From positions 32,130,944-32,194,943 of the forward strand of contig OW386554.1 of NCBI GenBank assembly GCA_936435175.1: 64,000 nt of DNA, given 5' to 3'. A program made the translations under genes and the position numbers. Shown here piece by piece: positions 1 to 10,945 of the stretch. The number at the start of each line of letters is the position of its first letter. Within the stretch, counting starts at the first letter, position 1. The DNA comes from Glyphotaelius pellucidus (lineage: Eukaryota > Arthropoda > Insecta > Trichoptera > Limnephilidae). Under the pieces are notes generated by a model, which saw nothing but the letters and a program-made list of their open reading frames with translations, had not been told where the DNA came from and did no database searches.

Positions 1-24
1 TGTAGGTCTTATGTTTTTACTTAC

Positions 25-220
25 TCGAAGTCATCTTCTGTTCCAGTGTTCTTCTGGAAATCTGCGAAGGGAGTGAACCTCTCGTTGGTGGTCTCTCCGA
101 AAACAACGATGTCGATATCCAAGCCCACGTCATCCAACACCTGGTGGAACAGTGCGGAGACGCAGGGGTCGCAGAAGACCATCTTCGGCTTTCCCAATTC
201 GATGAAGTGCTTGACCTCAC
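25..220 (-). CDS. Synthetase gene 2, exon 3
   Basis: 196 nt. Acceptor TTTCCAG (222-221), donor GTAAGT (24-23). Encodes GEVKHFIELGKPKMVFCDPC, VSALFHQVLDDVGLDIDIVV, FGETTNERFTPF and ADFQKNTGTEDDFE. It ends on GA of a Glu or Asp codon, as in gene 1. Confidence 0.92.
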
Positions 221-3200
221 CTGGAAATAAAATTATTCGTAAATTGGCTAAAATAAAGACCAAGAAACAATTGGGAAAAGCTCTACTCTGGTGTGAATTG
301 GTCTGCGTTAGCACGTTGATCTGTTATTTCGAAAGAGTCATAATAACTTATCCCTGCTATAATAAAAAAAACACTAATTACAAAAGTGATTGACATGTTT
401 GTTTTGGCATCTAGCCAAAATCACATATATTTTTATTCTAGACCACTTTTATTTTATACACTACCGGTTTCGGTAGCACCCTTCCTTTTGTCAGGAGAAT
501 ATTGCACTCACATACCTAAAATAATAATAAAATAAAGCACTCGCACACCTAAAATTTGTATGTCTGACAACATTCTATGTCGTAGATTAGTTACAATATT
601 CTCCTGACGAAGGAAGGGTGCTTCCGAAACCGGTAGAGTGTATAAAATAAAAGTGGTCTACAACAAATTTATGTGTTTTTTTTTGTATCCGAAATCACCG
701 TAACCCAGGTCAGAAACTGAATCAACCTCTTATTTATTTAAGATCATCCTTAAAGTATGTATGCCTTATATGCCTTTCTACATAAATATGTAATTCGTAA
801 AAAAAAAAGAACAACATTAAATGTTGTTACTGCTTAAAGCGATTTATTCAAATTATTTAAGAGTATGGCCATTTGTTTTGATTTTTATAAGTATTTTACT
901 TTTCAGTGACCAAATGACCTTAAGAATAAGCCGCCACTGATGCACACTTGCCTGATATCAGTGTTCATTGTGACTTGTAATGTGGCGCCGAAAGCAATGC
1001 AATAATGTGAACCGATTGAATTAATATATTGTTAAGTATACTGATAAACTGATAGCAACCGAAAATGCTTGTGCCAAATATTACGATGTTCTGTTTGTAT
1101 TTTTCAAGGGCCCCGATAACAGCTAATTGTGTAAGTATTGTTTTGAATATAAATCGATAGTATGGGCACCGATGATCGGTATCGTGAAAATTCCAACTGT
1201 CAGTTTAACCAACTGAGATTCCCCAGGATTAATCCATTGCTGTGATAAGAATTCTGATTTGGGTCGATTTATTGAATAACTATTATACCATGTGTGTGTG
1301 GGCCAACTCCAAATCCTTATCACATAATTACAAAAAATCAATCTTCATTTGAAATCTTTGGATGAAAATATTTATAAACAAAACACACGGTGCTTAACAA
1401 CACAATAGACATTGGATTAGATTTTCATTCCGATAGCAAATATTACATTATCAGCTGATTGCCATACAAAAATGAAATGTTATATTATTTTTATTGGTTA
1501 AAAATCAAAGTATTTAAAAACATAAATTTTAACCTTTGTTCCATCTCATTATTTGTCACGATTCATAAGGACGATAAATCAAAGAGAATAATAATAATTG
1601 ATTACAAATGAATTACTTTACAGAATCAGATGATGATAATAATCTTCCATGTAAAAGCGTTACGTAAATCAGAAAAGTCACCTTCAGAATTAAGTTAAAG
1701 TGGAAAAGTTTGCATTTGATATTCTTCTTACCCTAGCACTTAACATATTGGCATATTTGGCATAGTTACATAACACAGACAATATGTTTTCTATCGTCGC
1801 TTACGTTATAACACCGCGTATCATTTTGCAGAGGTTTTCAGGAGCGACAAAAAACCGTTTAGTTTATTAAACAAAAATAGCACAACTTGAAAAAAAGGTG
1901 ACAACTAATATTTAGGGAACAGTTCGCTTGCTGAGGATTGGTTTGTACTATGTCCACGAAAACTCGTATTGAAAAATAAAAGTTTTTGAGTTTCAAAAAA
2001 TTATATCTTTGTGTACTTTATTTCAAACTAATCGTTATAAATATTTTTTTAAATACAGGGGTTATTCTATCTATAAGTAAAAGAACAACATATTTGGTTG
2101 AATTTTGAACGAACAAACATATATTTCAATTCACGGCTTAAAAAAAACCTAAAAATACAGGAGTACAAACCAATCCTCAGCAAATGAGTTATTTAGAGAT
2201 TTTTTTTTTCGTTAAAAACATTGTTGGGAATTTTAAATGACATTCGCGGTTTAAAATACAAAAAAGGCTGAGAAATAATGAGATATGCTCGGTTCTTGTG
2301 CGAGTATGTAATATTCTGTTCAACTTTATTCAGGACACACTGAACCCCAGACACCTACCCACCCCTTAAACCCTCTTCCTTCCCAGAACTCTCCTCCCCT
2401 TCCTTTCCTTAAAACAACCCTCCACACAGCATCCCCAAAGATGATTAGGCCCTGGGGGAAATTATTTTTCTCAGGGCCTCCTGTGTGGAGCTCATGTAAA
2501 AAATAATAATAATGAAACAAAAATATTTATAAGAGGGTTAAAAAATTATAATTTAATTTTACTACTAAATAAAACTTTTTTATAATCATTTTCTGCTAAT
2601 CACAGGTAAATACCAATTATTTTTATCTTGAACTTTGTATAAAAAGACCGGTGATTTGTCAAAACATTTGTTTGTCGATTCAAAGCATGGTGCATACGTT
2701 GTTTAAAAAAAATCTTGAGATACGCGGTGCTACAATGTAAGCGACGATATGAACTATGCCAAACACGCCAATACGAAAAGCCATATAAGGTGCCAGTGTT
2801 AGACTAGACACGGTTGAAAACTTTCCAGTAAATGAGCAATGTTAAGTATTTGAATTGAATTGAACAGAAATAAATTAATGAAATAAAGTTATTTTATTGT
2901 ATTATAAATTTAATGCAACTTACTACGCAAATACAGTATAGTCCACGATAGCTTTTTGTTTGACAAGCCTTCAAAGGGCACACAAACCCCAATGGCTCGG
3001 AGGGCTTTGAAACAAAGAATGGACGGTTACCTCGAGAGTGTTTTCTCTTGGAGTAAGAATAACCTCGTCGAATTCAATGTTTCAAAGACCCAATCATGTC
3101 TGATTACGTCTAAAAGGGATCGTAATGAAAATCTAGTCTCCTTTAACGTAAGTAATCTTCCGAACAGGATCTTGGTGTAACTCTAAGTGACCAGCTCAGG

Positions 3201-6200
3201 TATGGGGGCTACATCGAAGCCAGAGTTAAGTTAGCCTCTCAGAAACTGGGCGTACTGTACAGGGCCCGCAGATACTTTAATAGTACACAACTGCTAACTC
3301 TGTACAAATCGCAAGTGCGCCCCACGGTTGAATTTGGCAGCCGCCTCTGGTCTGGAGCCCCAAAATACCTAAAAAAAACCCTCGACTCTGTGCAGAAACG
3401 GGCGGTTCGATTGATAGACTCTAACCTAACAAACGGATTCCAATCTTTAGAGCATAGGCGTCAGGTGGGAATGCTGTCCTTGTTCTGCCGGTATTACAAT
3501 GGAAGATGCTCCGAGGAACTAGCTTCATTGATCCCTTCGGCACCGGTGCATAGTCGGGAAACATGCCAAACACGCGCCCAACATTTGTACACGGTTGACA
3601 TTAGTCACGTTCTTGAGTACAACAGCTCGGCTGTGGAACGATTCGCCGGCCTCTGTGTTTCCTCCCTCCTACAACATGGGTCTCTTCAAGACCCTTGTTC
3701 ACTCCTTCCTCTCCTCAAAAACACCCTCCACACAGCATCTTCAAAGATGACAATTATTTTCCTCAGGGCCTCCTGTGTGGAGTTAATGTAAAAAAAAATG
3801 CAGATTAAGTTGGGCAAGATTATTTTTTTTTAATTATTATCATTAACTCGGACAAAAATGTCAAAATTTCCTCCAAAATTAAGAAAAATTGAATTCTTTA
3901 ATGGCGTATACTATATATTTAAAACACAAATAAATAATGTGACACATATCGTAATATTGTGAATATGAAGTTCCGCGCACACATCCGTACTAGATATTTG
4001 CTACACCTTTGGATTTAAAAAAGAAGTGTGGTTGGGTATTTTGGCCGTCAATCCAAATCAAAGTTTTTATAAAAAAGGCTAAACCGGGCGGCGTTTTGTT
4101 CGCATAAACATATTCCTCGATTTACTCTCTGGATCTTGACACTAGCGCAAATGTTTTTCATTTATAATACATATCGACCACCAGCGTGTCGGCACGTTTT
4201 GATTTTTTTGATAAGTTACTTCCTATAAGAGTTAGGACCCCCCAAAAATCGTTAAAATTGCCTGGTTTGAACACCATCAACAGACGTTCTGTATAAAAAC
4301 TAGACAATGTATTTAAAAAAAAAGCAAAACGTACAGATTTTGTGTATTTTCTTCTTAAACAGTTATCTTAAAATAGTAATCTAATATCTTAAAATCTAAT
4401 CTTAAAAATCGGTCCAGTTTTGGATCGTGAAAACTTAATTAGAAAGGAATTTTATTGTGTTTCAAGACTATTGAATATTGACCACCGTACGCAAATCCCT
4501 GTAATTGTATCACGCGAGAACAACTAAATTATTCTATTCTATTTTAATTTTAATTAATTTAATTCTGTTCTAATTCGAGTTCTATTTCATCTACATACTT
4601 ACAATGTTTTAAAATGTGAGGTATTTATTCACATACAACATTGTCAGCAGGTTAAAATTCGTAATCGATAATCTCTCTCTTTTATTTGGGAATACGTTGC
4701 TCGCCAAACTGAGATTTGGCAGAAAAATCAAAGGAAGGTCGTGGAGTGACTTAAGTGTCATTGACCCTCCACGCAGTGCAGAATTGCGAGGAGTGAACGA
4801 GCTTTGTTCACCAAGGAAATTGGGTGAGGGCCCGACCCTCAGAATTGAGAAAGAATCGATAGGTGCTCAGCAGGAGCAATAAAGAACACACTACGGTCTG
4901 CATATGAGATCATTTAGGAACCTGGAGGAATCATGGATGTTGCGTGGATGAACCCACATGTTGTTTGTTGTGTTGCCGACTTACCATACATCATGTCGTT
5001 GGACAGCGCCATGACGGGGGCGCCGAGGAACAGACACCCAATGATGGGCACGGAGATATCGTCGTGATTCACCCCACAGATCATTACCACGTCGTTCAGA
5101 CCGATGCCCCTGGACTTCATTTCCTGGGCAGCGCGGATGGTGCGCAGCCTTATGGACCGATTGGTTTCAGTACGGCCAGACGTCACGTTGGTCTGTGGAG
5201 AGGAAACTCATTAGAATATTGACCAGGAATTGGAAGCTACGCATAACAATGCTATAGTTTGACCAGAAGATACAATTATGCTGCAAAATGCTGAAAACGG
5301 TGTTTTAGTATCAATGACGTAAAATAATCCTATATTATGATGCAAGACACACTAATAGGAAGTAAGTACTTCAGTAGGATTATATATAATTCTTAAACAG
5401 CAACAAGGTATTTTCTGGTATTAAATGATCCTATGTGATGCAAGGTATGTACTTCACTTAGATTATATGTAAAACAACAACGAGGTATCTTCTGGTATTA
5501 AATGATCCTACATGATGCATGGTAAGTACTTCAGTAGGATTAAATGTAATTCTAAAACAGCAACGAGTTTTCTACTGGTATTTAATGATCCTTTATGATT
5601 CAAGGTATTTCAGAAGGATTATACGTGATTCTAAAATAGCAACGAGGTCTCTTCTGGTATAAAATGATCATATACGAATCAAGGCATGTACTTCAGTAGA
5701 ATTATATAAGATTCTAAAACAGCAACCAGGGATCCTCTGTTATAATATGATTCTGTATGATCCAAGGTACGTACTTTCTAAAGGAGCAATGAGGTCTCCT
5801 CTAGTATTAAATGATCCTATATGATTCAAGAAGGTACCTGCTCTAGTAGGAATGTAATTACCTATGTGATTCTAAGACATCAGTAACGGGTTTTCTTCTA
5901 GTATAAATTGATCCAATAGAACTATAGTCATTGAAGATAGGTGCTACAGTAGCAGTATGAACGAATGTGATTCTAAATTTATATAATTGTAAATGGTCAA
6001 CTTGGTTCAAGGTTTTGCCCCCTGAAATAATATACGACCTACTTTCAAGTAAAATTTTTTAATTTATAAATATTTTTAACTTTGTATACCTATAGCAAAT
6101 TGTATACCTGTACGTCAAAAATCTCAAATATTATCTGCATTTTAAGCACTTTTGTTCGTCTATCTTCAATATCAATTTGCAGAAGATAATTTTGTGAAAA

Positions 6201-6956
6201 TTCATCAAAAGTCTACTCGGATTTCGAAATACACTACAAAAGACATCATGATTGTGGTGTGTGCGATTTGGAGACGCTTTGTGGCGATTTGTGACAATTG
6301 TTACAATTTTTATTTACTTTAATGGACTGATTTTCACGAACTCCATTAACCGAATGATTTAAAAACACAAGAAATTACTTAACCAAACTATAAATAGATT
6401 AAGGTAAAAAAAAATTAAATCATTGCTAAATTGAGATTATCTTTTACATGTTACTACTATCTTTACGACAAGTGCATCACTGATTGTTTTGATTTTCTAT
6501 TTAAAACACAATATCTTCTATCATTCTCTGTTCTTCACTCAGAACGCCTTTCACCTTTGACATACCATCTTTCCTTAGTTCGTCCTCATCCAACCAATGT
6601 AAAAACTATTTTAAAAATATGTTCACTTTAATTACGTTGAAAATTAAATTACCCTGCCTTTTTCCACACTATATTACTCTATGATCATGTTCAAATTTTT
6701 CACATTTCTGATTAGGACTCTGTCGTTTTAATAACGTATTGACTTCTTTCTTTCGTTTGATCACTCGTAGATATCTACGTAATGAATGTGTGGGATATGT
6801 AATTGAAGGGAGTGCATTTCGTTTAAGTGAAATATTGGTAATTACCTGGTGAGTCATGTGGGCGAACTTCTTCATGTTCCTCAAAGCATTTCTGCCGAGA
6901 TGCTGGTCGACGCCAGACATCAGCTTTGCAATGGCATTATCGTCGAATCCGCTCAT
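25..6956 (-). CDS. Tandem paralog of the luciferase/4CL-like synthetase, first 3 exons only
   Basis: Exons at 6956-6846 (111 nt), 5192-4985 (208 nt) and 220-25 (196 nt) have exactly the lengths and phases of exons 1-3 of the gene at 36789. They encode 172 N-terminal residues, the last one split across the junction at the left edge. Comparing paralogs, 31/37, 61/69 and 57/65 residues are identical. No stop or frameshift is seen, so this looks like a working gene cut by the window edge, not a pseudogene. The P-loop and later catalytic motifs would lie beyond position 1 and cannot be assessed. Confidence 0.88.
423..677. mobile_element. Foldback element with hammerhead-like hairpins in its arms
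   Basis: Arms 423-504 and 595-677 are inverted copies (TAGACCACTTTTATTTTATA on the left, its complement on the right). The right arm carries CTGACGA (604-610), a GGAA/TTCC hairpin, GAAA (626-629) and the palindrome ACCGGT followed by A. The left arm has a degenerate copy (CTGACAA on the minus strand). It lies in intron 3 side sequence between exons 3 and 2 of gene 2. Confidence 0.65.
1700..2840. mobile_element. Foldback element, about 1.1 kb, with nested arms
   Basis: Outer arms at about 1700-1840 and 2700-2840 are inverted (TTTGGCATAGTT, ATCGTCGCTTAC, CACCGCGTATC shared). An inner perfect 19-bp inverted repeat GCTGAGGATTGGTTTGTAC lies at about 1931 and 2163. No coding capacity. A retrotransposon tail is inserted at 2330-2515. 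It lies within gene 2 intron 2. Confidence 0.6.
2330..2515 (+). mobile_element. 3' tail of the S1 retroposon family
   Basis: Begins near ACACTGAACCCCAGACACC and ends CCTCCTGTGTGGAGCTCATG plus an A-rich tail. The same tail ends the copies at 3715-3795, 16266-16605, 25893-26215, 40665-41015 and 59325-59860. Confidence 0.65.
2956..3795 (+). pseudogene. Non-LTR retrotransposon ORF2, C-terminal fragment
   Basis: Broken reading frames cover the part of ORF2 after the RT catalytic core: KQRMDGYLESVFSWSKNN, then (frameshift) LGVTLSDQLR, SQKLGVLYRARRYFN, SQVRPTVEFGSRLWSGAP, SVQKRAVRLIDS, EHRRQVGMLSLFCRYYNG, SEELASLIPSAPVHSRE. This is the typical C-terminal end of Jockey/CR1-group elements. It is 5'-truncated and frameshifted and ends in the S1 tail with poly(A). 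Confidence 0.8.
3885..4115 (+). repeat. Diverged arm of the long-TIR foldback family
   Basis: Shares CACATCCGTACTAGATATTTG and the TATTTTGGCC...AAATCCAAAT segment with the elements at 27555-28233 and 37483-38214. Only one arm is visible. The remaining sequence to 4440 shows nothing recognisable. Confidence 0.5.
4440..4984 (-). other. Intron 2 sequence of gene 2 conserved with gene 1
   Basis: Aligns with about 30715-31242 in gene 1: TGTAATTGTATCACGCGAGA, TTGGGTGAGGGCCCGA and GGATGTTGCGTGGATGAA are shared. It shows the duplication included introns. No reading frame is conserved across it. Confidence 0.7.
4985..5192 (-). CDS. Synthetase gene 2, exon 2
   Basis: 208 nt, acceptor CTCCACAG, donor G|GTAAGT. 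Encodes TNVTSGRTETNRSIRLRTIR, AAQEMKSRGIGLNDVV and MICGVNHDDISVPIIGCLFL up to SNDMMYG. Divergence from gene 1 clusters near the end (ALSND versus AMSIE). Confidence 0.92.
5330..5960. repeat. Intronic minisatellite, unit about 83 bp (gene 2 intron 1)
   Basis: About seven degenerate tandem copies. Landmarks of each unit are CAGCAACGAGGTATCTTCTG, TATTAAATGATCCTATATGA and TTCAAGGTATGTACTTCAG, then TAGGATTATATGTGATTCTAA. The same satellite lies in intron 1 of gene 1 (31960-35360), so it predates the duplication. The copies here are not split by large insertions. Confidence 0.8.
6846..6956 (-). CDS. Synthetase gene 2, exon 1
   Basis: 37 codons: MSGFDDNAIAKLMSGVDQHL through FAHMTHQ, donor GTAATT. 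The ATG is chosen to match the paralog. The frame stays open a little upstream (codons GTG ACT GAC GAA CTA AAC), but there is no ATG in that extension and the paralog has a stop there. Confidence 0.87.
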
Positions 6957-7093
6957 GTTTAGTTCGTCAGTCACTGTCTTTACGAAACAATTATATTATA
7001 ATGCTTGTGATTGTAAAACCAATCAGAATTTCTTTATGAATCCAATGTTTTCCGACCAGAAACCAAATCGGCTCCGTTTTTGAAACTAGCGAA

Positions 7094-7131
7094 ATAATGA
7101 GGTGAGATTTGGCACGCAGGTACTTTATAAC
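7094..7131 (-). promoter_or_regulatory. Core promoter of synthetase gene 2 (TATA box + initiator)
   Basis: Minus strand GGGGTTATAAAGTA with TATAAA at about 7124-7129, then initiator-like CTCATTATT (A at 7098) 30 bases downstream. The predicted 5'UTR is about 142 nt and aligns with that of gene 1, including an AACCAATCAG stretch (plus strand 7018-7027). Confidence 0.6.
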
Positions 7132-7344
7132 CCCTAGAGCCTCGGCTATCAATTACATCTTACATGTGGCCTATTCTGCTAGTTAAATACACGATTACAA
7201 TTCATCAACGAGTTCAATATTATAACATATCTGGCAGCTGAAAAGATTATCTTAATAGTTAATAAAAATTAAGTTACAATTACTTATTTCTTCAAACTTC
7301 GCAAATTCACTTTGTGGCGTCATTATTAATTTAATGAGAACAAA

Positions 7345-7425
7345 TAACGTTGTGTACACCACTACTTAATTAACAATATCGACATGTTTCAAAAACTGTG
7401 TTTTCTTCGTCAGGATAATAAGTTA
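7345..7425 (-). mobile_element. Hammerhead-like hairpin element
   Basis: Minus strand: CTGACGA (7413-7407), a hairpin AGAAAACACAGTTTTT, GAAAC (7390-7386), and palindrome ACATGT followed by C. Nearly the same sequence occurs at 35827-35859 with shared flanks (GTGTAACACCACTA / GTGTACACCACTA), so it is part of a dispersed element. It lies in the 2.7-kb insertion upstream of gene 2. Confidence 0.6.
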
Positions 7426-7554
7426 ATAAAAAATAACAAAAGACAAACAAGTATAAAATTACTTAGTTTCGCATAATTCATGGAATATTATTTTTCGTCT
7501 TGTCATCAATTCTGAATACAAGTTTTACAATATATCAAGGAGCTGAATTCTAAT

Positions 7555-7965
7555 TTCAACATACTACCCGAATTTCTACCGATTTCTTGCATATCTCCCT
7601 AGAACATTTGAAGTTTTTAAGCTCATAAAAATATATGTTATTTTTTAAGATAATATCTATACATTCCCCACGCCGAAACGCAAATTATATGAAATTCCCT
7701 CTATAGAAAAAATCTTTTTATTTTCACGCCTGTCTCTATTATTTAACAAGTTATATGAATGAAAAAAAATCACAGCGTTTCTTTGAACGTTGTTTTAGAC
7801 AACCCCCACGAGATTTTTGCTCTATTCTAAACGAGTCGTGTTTTGTTAAAAATTTTCACAATTTTCGCTCCAATTTTATCGTTTTAAATATTAGCGCGCT
7901 CTCTCCAACATTCGTAATTACATATCCCTCCATCTTCTTCTTTTCGAGCGAGGATACGGCGCCAT
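7555..7965 (+). repeat. Dispersed repeat R1
   Basis: Shares AAACGCAAATTATATGAAAT, ACGAGATTTTTGCTCTATT and TTAGCGCGCTCTCTCCAAC with 46020-46290 and 46548-46960 (plus) and 47815-48125 (minus, inside a hAT element). A more diverged copy is at 30395-30655. It is non-coding and of unknown class, probably internal hAT sequence. Confidence 0.65.
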
Positions 7966-8608
7966 AACGATTTTCGTTTCTGAAAATAACATGTTGTGTT
8001 CGATTTTGAATCGTACACAATATTGAATCGTATTGAATTTTGAATCGTACGCAATACACGTGTAAATGGCTTCCAGTGGTTTTCTTCAGATTTTCACCAT
8101 TTCACAAAAAAAATACGTTTTTAACCGTTGTCACAACGTCTTTTAAATCATATTAGAACTTGAACCTCTCTGGTAATGCTCCAAATAATATTATAAATTC
8201 CAATTGCGAAATGCTTGTTGTGTTTAGAAAAAGTTATTTATTGTTTATGTTTTTAGTAGAATTGTCCATAATATTTGCATCATCATCACCACGTGTGTTG
8301 TAACGACAGATAAAACCTTAATTGTTTTAAAATAATATGAACTGATTTGGTAATTGATTGCTAATTATTATTATTAGTCAAATCAATGAACATTATCAAA
8401 TCTCAGATGTTTTACAGACAATTATTTATCATTGCACACTTTGCTCTATATCAACTGCCTACGTCAAAGATATTTATGACGTCACATAGATTGATGCTAT
8501 CTTGTGCTATCGTAATTCGTCGATGGAAAGACAAAAATGGTCAAACGACAAGTTTACATTTTTTATTTTACATCCGCTTTTTAAATTTTTTTATGAGAAT
8601 ACCTCACA

Positions 8609-8954
8609 AGAGTCCCTGCTGCTCCTGTCTGGAGCCATTGAGACGATGGCATCCCAAATTGGGGGATGTTACGAGGCTGAAGGTAGTGGGGAAGGGAAAG
8701 GCGGGGAAGTGGTTGCCTGTTCAGATCTGGAACACGGCTAAAGCCATTTCAAGCAACGTTTCAATTCGCGGTCTTTCACCAGAGCGATAATGAGAGTATC
8801 TTCCACCGTGGAACGTGCCGCAAATATGCTATATATTATTTTTTAATTAATTAATTGTGAAATAACACGAATTAATCCGATAAAATTTATTTGTCCACAC
8901 CGGGATTCGATCCCGCGGTCTTCGGATTGTAAGTCAAGAGTTTTATCTTTCTAA
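8609..8954 (-). mobile_element. tRNA-derived SINE S2, copy 1
   Basis: On the minus strand a tRNA-like head contains the B box GGGATCGAATCCC (about 8910-8922), followed by the body GCGGCACGTTCCACGG ... GGCTTTAGCCGTGTTCC. About 75% similar by eye to 29787-30172. Its head is interrupted at 8955 by a PIF-like MITE. Confidence 0.7.
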
Positions 8955-9269
8955 GGCCCAGTTGTTTCGCAGAAATTCACGTGGATAATGTCGTCAATTG
9001 GCCATTCAGCGTCATTTTGTTTTTTGACAGTTGAACAGTTCCCGTTAAATGCCCATTCTAAGCCCGTTTCAGCTTTTGAACAAATTGTGATCGGCAGAAG
9101 AAGACGATTATCACGTTGTTATGCTTCTCAGCCCGTTAAAATTTGATAGAAAGCTGAAATGCACAAAGAATCGCAGTTTAAGGTGAACTTTTCAAACATA
9201 AAAAGAAATAGCGCTGAATGACTATTGTATGAGTCTGTCGCACATGAATTTCTGCGAAACAACTGGGTC
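8955..9269. mobile_element. PIF/Harbinger-like MITE with TAA target-site duplication
   Basis: 315 bp. Terminal inverted repeats GGCCCAGTTGTTTCGCAGAA and its complement TTCTGCGAAACAACTGGGTC match in 19 of 20 positions. They are flanked by TAA at 8952-8954 and 9270-9272. The 3-bp TWA-type duplication and GG start fit PIF/Harbinger. No transposase. Confidence 0.78.
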
Positions 9270-9361
9270 TAACTGTCATATTCAGTCTCTCCATTCAGAT
9301 TTTTTTTGTACTGGTTAGGAAAGACAGTGTCACGCAAAGGGAGTCATGTACCACTGAGGAC

Positions 9362-9551
9362 AGGTTGTTCCACAGAATTTGGAGAATTCATCAAATTTCA
9401 CGGTTAATTTTCAAGTTCTGAGAAAGTCCTATTCAAGTACTGTGTTATCCAAAAAAACGGCCAATGATGAATTAATAACAAATAAAAACTTTAACAGAAC
9501 TTGTATTTTAACTTTGAAGAATTGTTCAAATTCTGTGAGACGGTTAACCCA
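9362..9551. mobile_element. Small foldback element
   Basis: Arms start GGTTGTTCCACAGAATTTG and end CAAATTCTGTGAGACGGTT, with pairing continuing for about 65 bases inward (CAAGTTCTG, GAATTCATCAAA). Non-coding. To about 9875 I see only an A/T hairpin at about 9770-9810. Confidence 0.5.
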
Positions 9552-9875
9552 TCATAAGATTTATAATTTTGACGAATCATATGGTTGAAAGATTTTTTTT
9601 CCGGTAATGTTTTTTCAACCCAGAGGTAAAACCATTTTCTCTTTTATTCATTACGATTTGTCGTAGCCAGTAGAAACTTATAGGTAGCCCTAAATTTTAT
9701 AATTAGGTAGGGGAACAGAACGGGGTTCTTTAAAAATTAAAAAACGGGTTTTTAAAAAAAAAAAAGGATTGTTTAAAAACAGATTGTTTTTAAACAATCT
9801 TTTATATCTCTGTTGACATTATGCTATCCGCTGCTACGTACGCCGTATTATTCTATGTCAATTATTATCAAATTT

Positions 9876-10400
9876 AAAGCACGATTTTTCCACTATCATT
9901 TCTGGTTTATTTTGATAAAGAGATGCAACCTAATTAATATTTAATTGATTGGTTTAATATCATAATATCAATTTCAACTTTATATGGTTCATCTTACCAG
10001 GTGTTCAGACGCGTATCAGGTGATATTTGCCAGGTGTTCAAAGTGCAAAGAAAGCCGAGGAGAAACTTATTTTTAAGATTGTTCCTTATCTCCTGTTGTA
10101 CCTACCTAATACACAGTGTTTTTTCACAAACTTTATGGGTTACCTTTCATGAAAAACGAATTCTAATAAAGTTTTTCAAATAATGTTTATTTTTAAAAGT
10201 GCAGACAAATATTTTACTACATGTTGTTTTAGTTACTAAGGTTACGTAATTAATTACATATGTTAATCGCATCGCGTAAAACCTAAGCACGTGTGCGCAT
10301 ACCCACTACGTCCTATCTAAAAAGGTATAGGATACCCGTCTATTAAACGATAGTAATTCAAACTTTCTCATTTAGGCTACATGAAATGAAGGTAAGGTTT
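9876..10400 (-). promoter_or_regulatory. Displaced upstream block of gene 2
   Basis: This block matches 36990-37395 (shared pieces such as TTTGATAAAGAGATGCA, TTAGTTACTAAGGTTA and TTTAGGCTACATG). In gene 1 it abuts the promoter. Here it sits about 2.7 kb away, behind repeat sequence at about 7175-9875. Any regulatory elements it held have been moved away from the promoter. Confidence 0.6.
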
Positions 10401-10557
10401 ATTATAATCATCAATTCCTTCTAAAAGTGTATTCATTTCTACTGTCCAGTACGAAACACACGATTAAACCAACTAATCTATTACCATCCCGGATTCTACA
10501 CTCAATAACTAATCACATACAACTTTAATGTTGTAGAAGGATGTGCACAAAATACAA

Positions 10558-10815
10558 GATAACTCAGAATCAATCAACTCGACACCTCTTTGAAAAGTCA
10601 TATCTGTCTCGACACAGGTATATCCTAGTGAGACAGGTATCGAAAAACCCAATGTAAACATAGTGAATATTGATAAATGAAATTTAAAAAAATAATTAAA
10701 AGCTATGAAAAATAGTTGAACAATAGCGCATAACCTAACCTAACGTAATCTATTTGACAATTTTTTTTCATCACTTTTAATGACTTTTCAATGGAGGTGT
10801 TGAGTTGAATTCATT
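10558..10815. mobile_element. Foldback MITE with AACCTAACCTAACG core
   Basis: Left arm CAACTCGACACCTCTTTGAA, right arm complement around TTCAATGGAGGTGTTGAGTT. A second copy at 23915-24050 shares ATAACCTAACCTAACGTAA and AGGTGTTGAGTT. Confidence 0.6.
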
Positions 10816-10844
10816 TCGAGTTGTCCGCTAACCAAATACATTAA

Positions 10845-10945
10845 AAATAATAATATTACATTTGTCCTCAAATCAACAATATTACTAAACGGAAAAAAAT
10901 AACCAAACGGTGAATTACGAACCCTCTAGACCCTGCTGCGTTTTT
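10845..10945 (+). repeat. Repeat shared with 34490-34590 (inverted)
   Basis: CATTTGTCCTCA ... GAATTACGAACCCTCTA matches the complement of the block at 34490-34590 inside the gene 1 minisatellite. Class unknown. From 10945 to 12298 the DNA is AT-rich with no gene or repeat I can name. Confidence 0.45.

Noticed and set aside
6954..6974. N-terminal extension of gene 2 upstream of the chosen ATG
   Set aside because: It would need a GTG start; the paralog has a stop codon in the same stretch.
10735..10750. AACCTAACCTAACG as telomeric (TTAGG)n repeat
   Set aside because: Only two units, inside a foldback MITE present in two copies; not a telomere tract.
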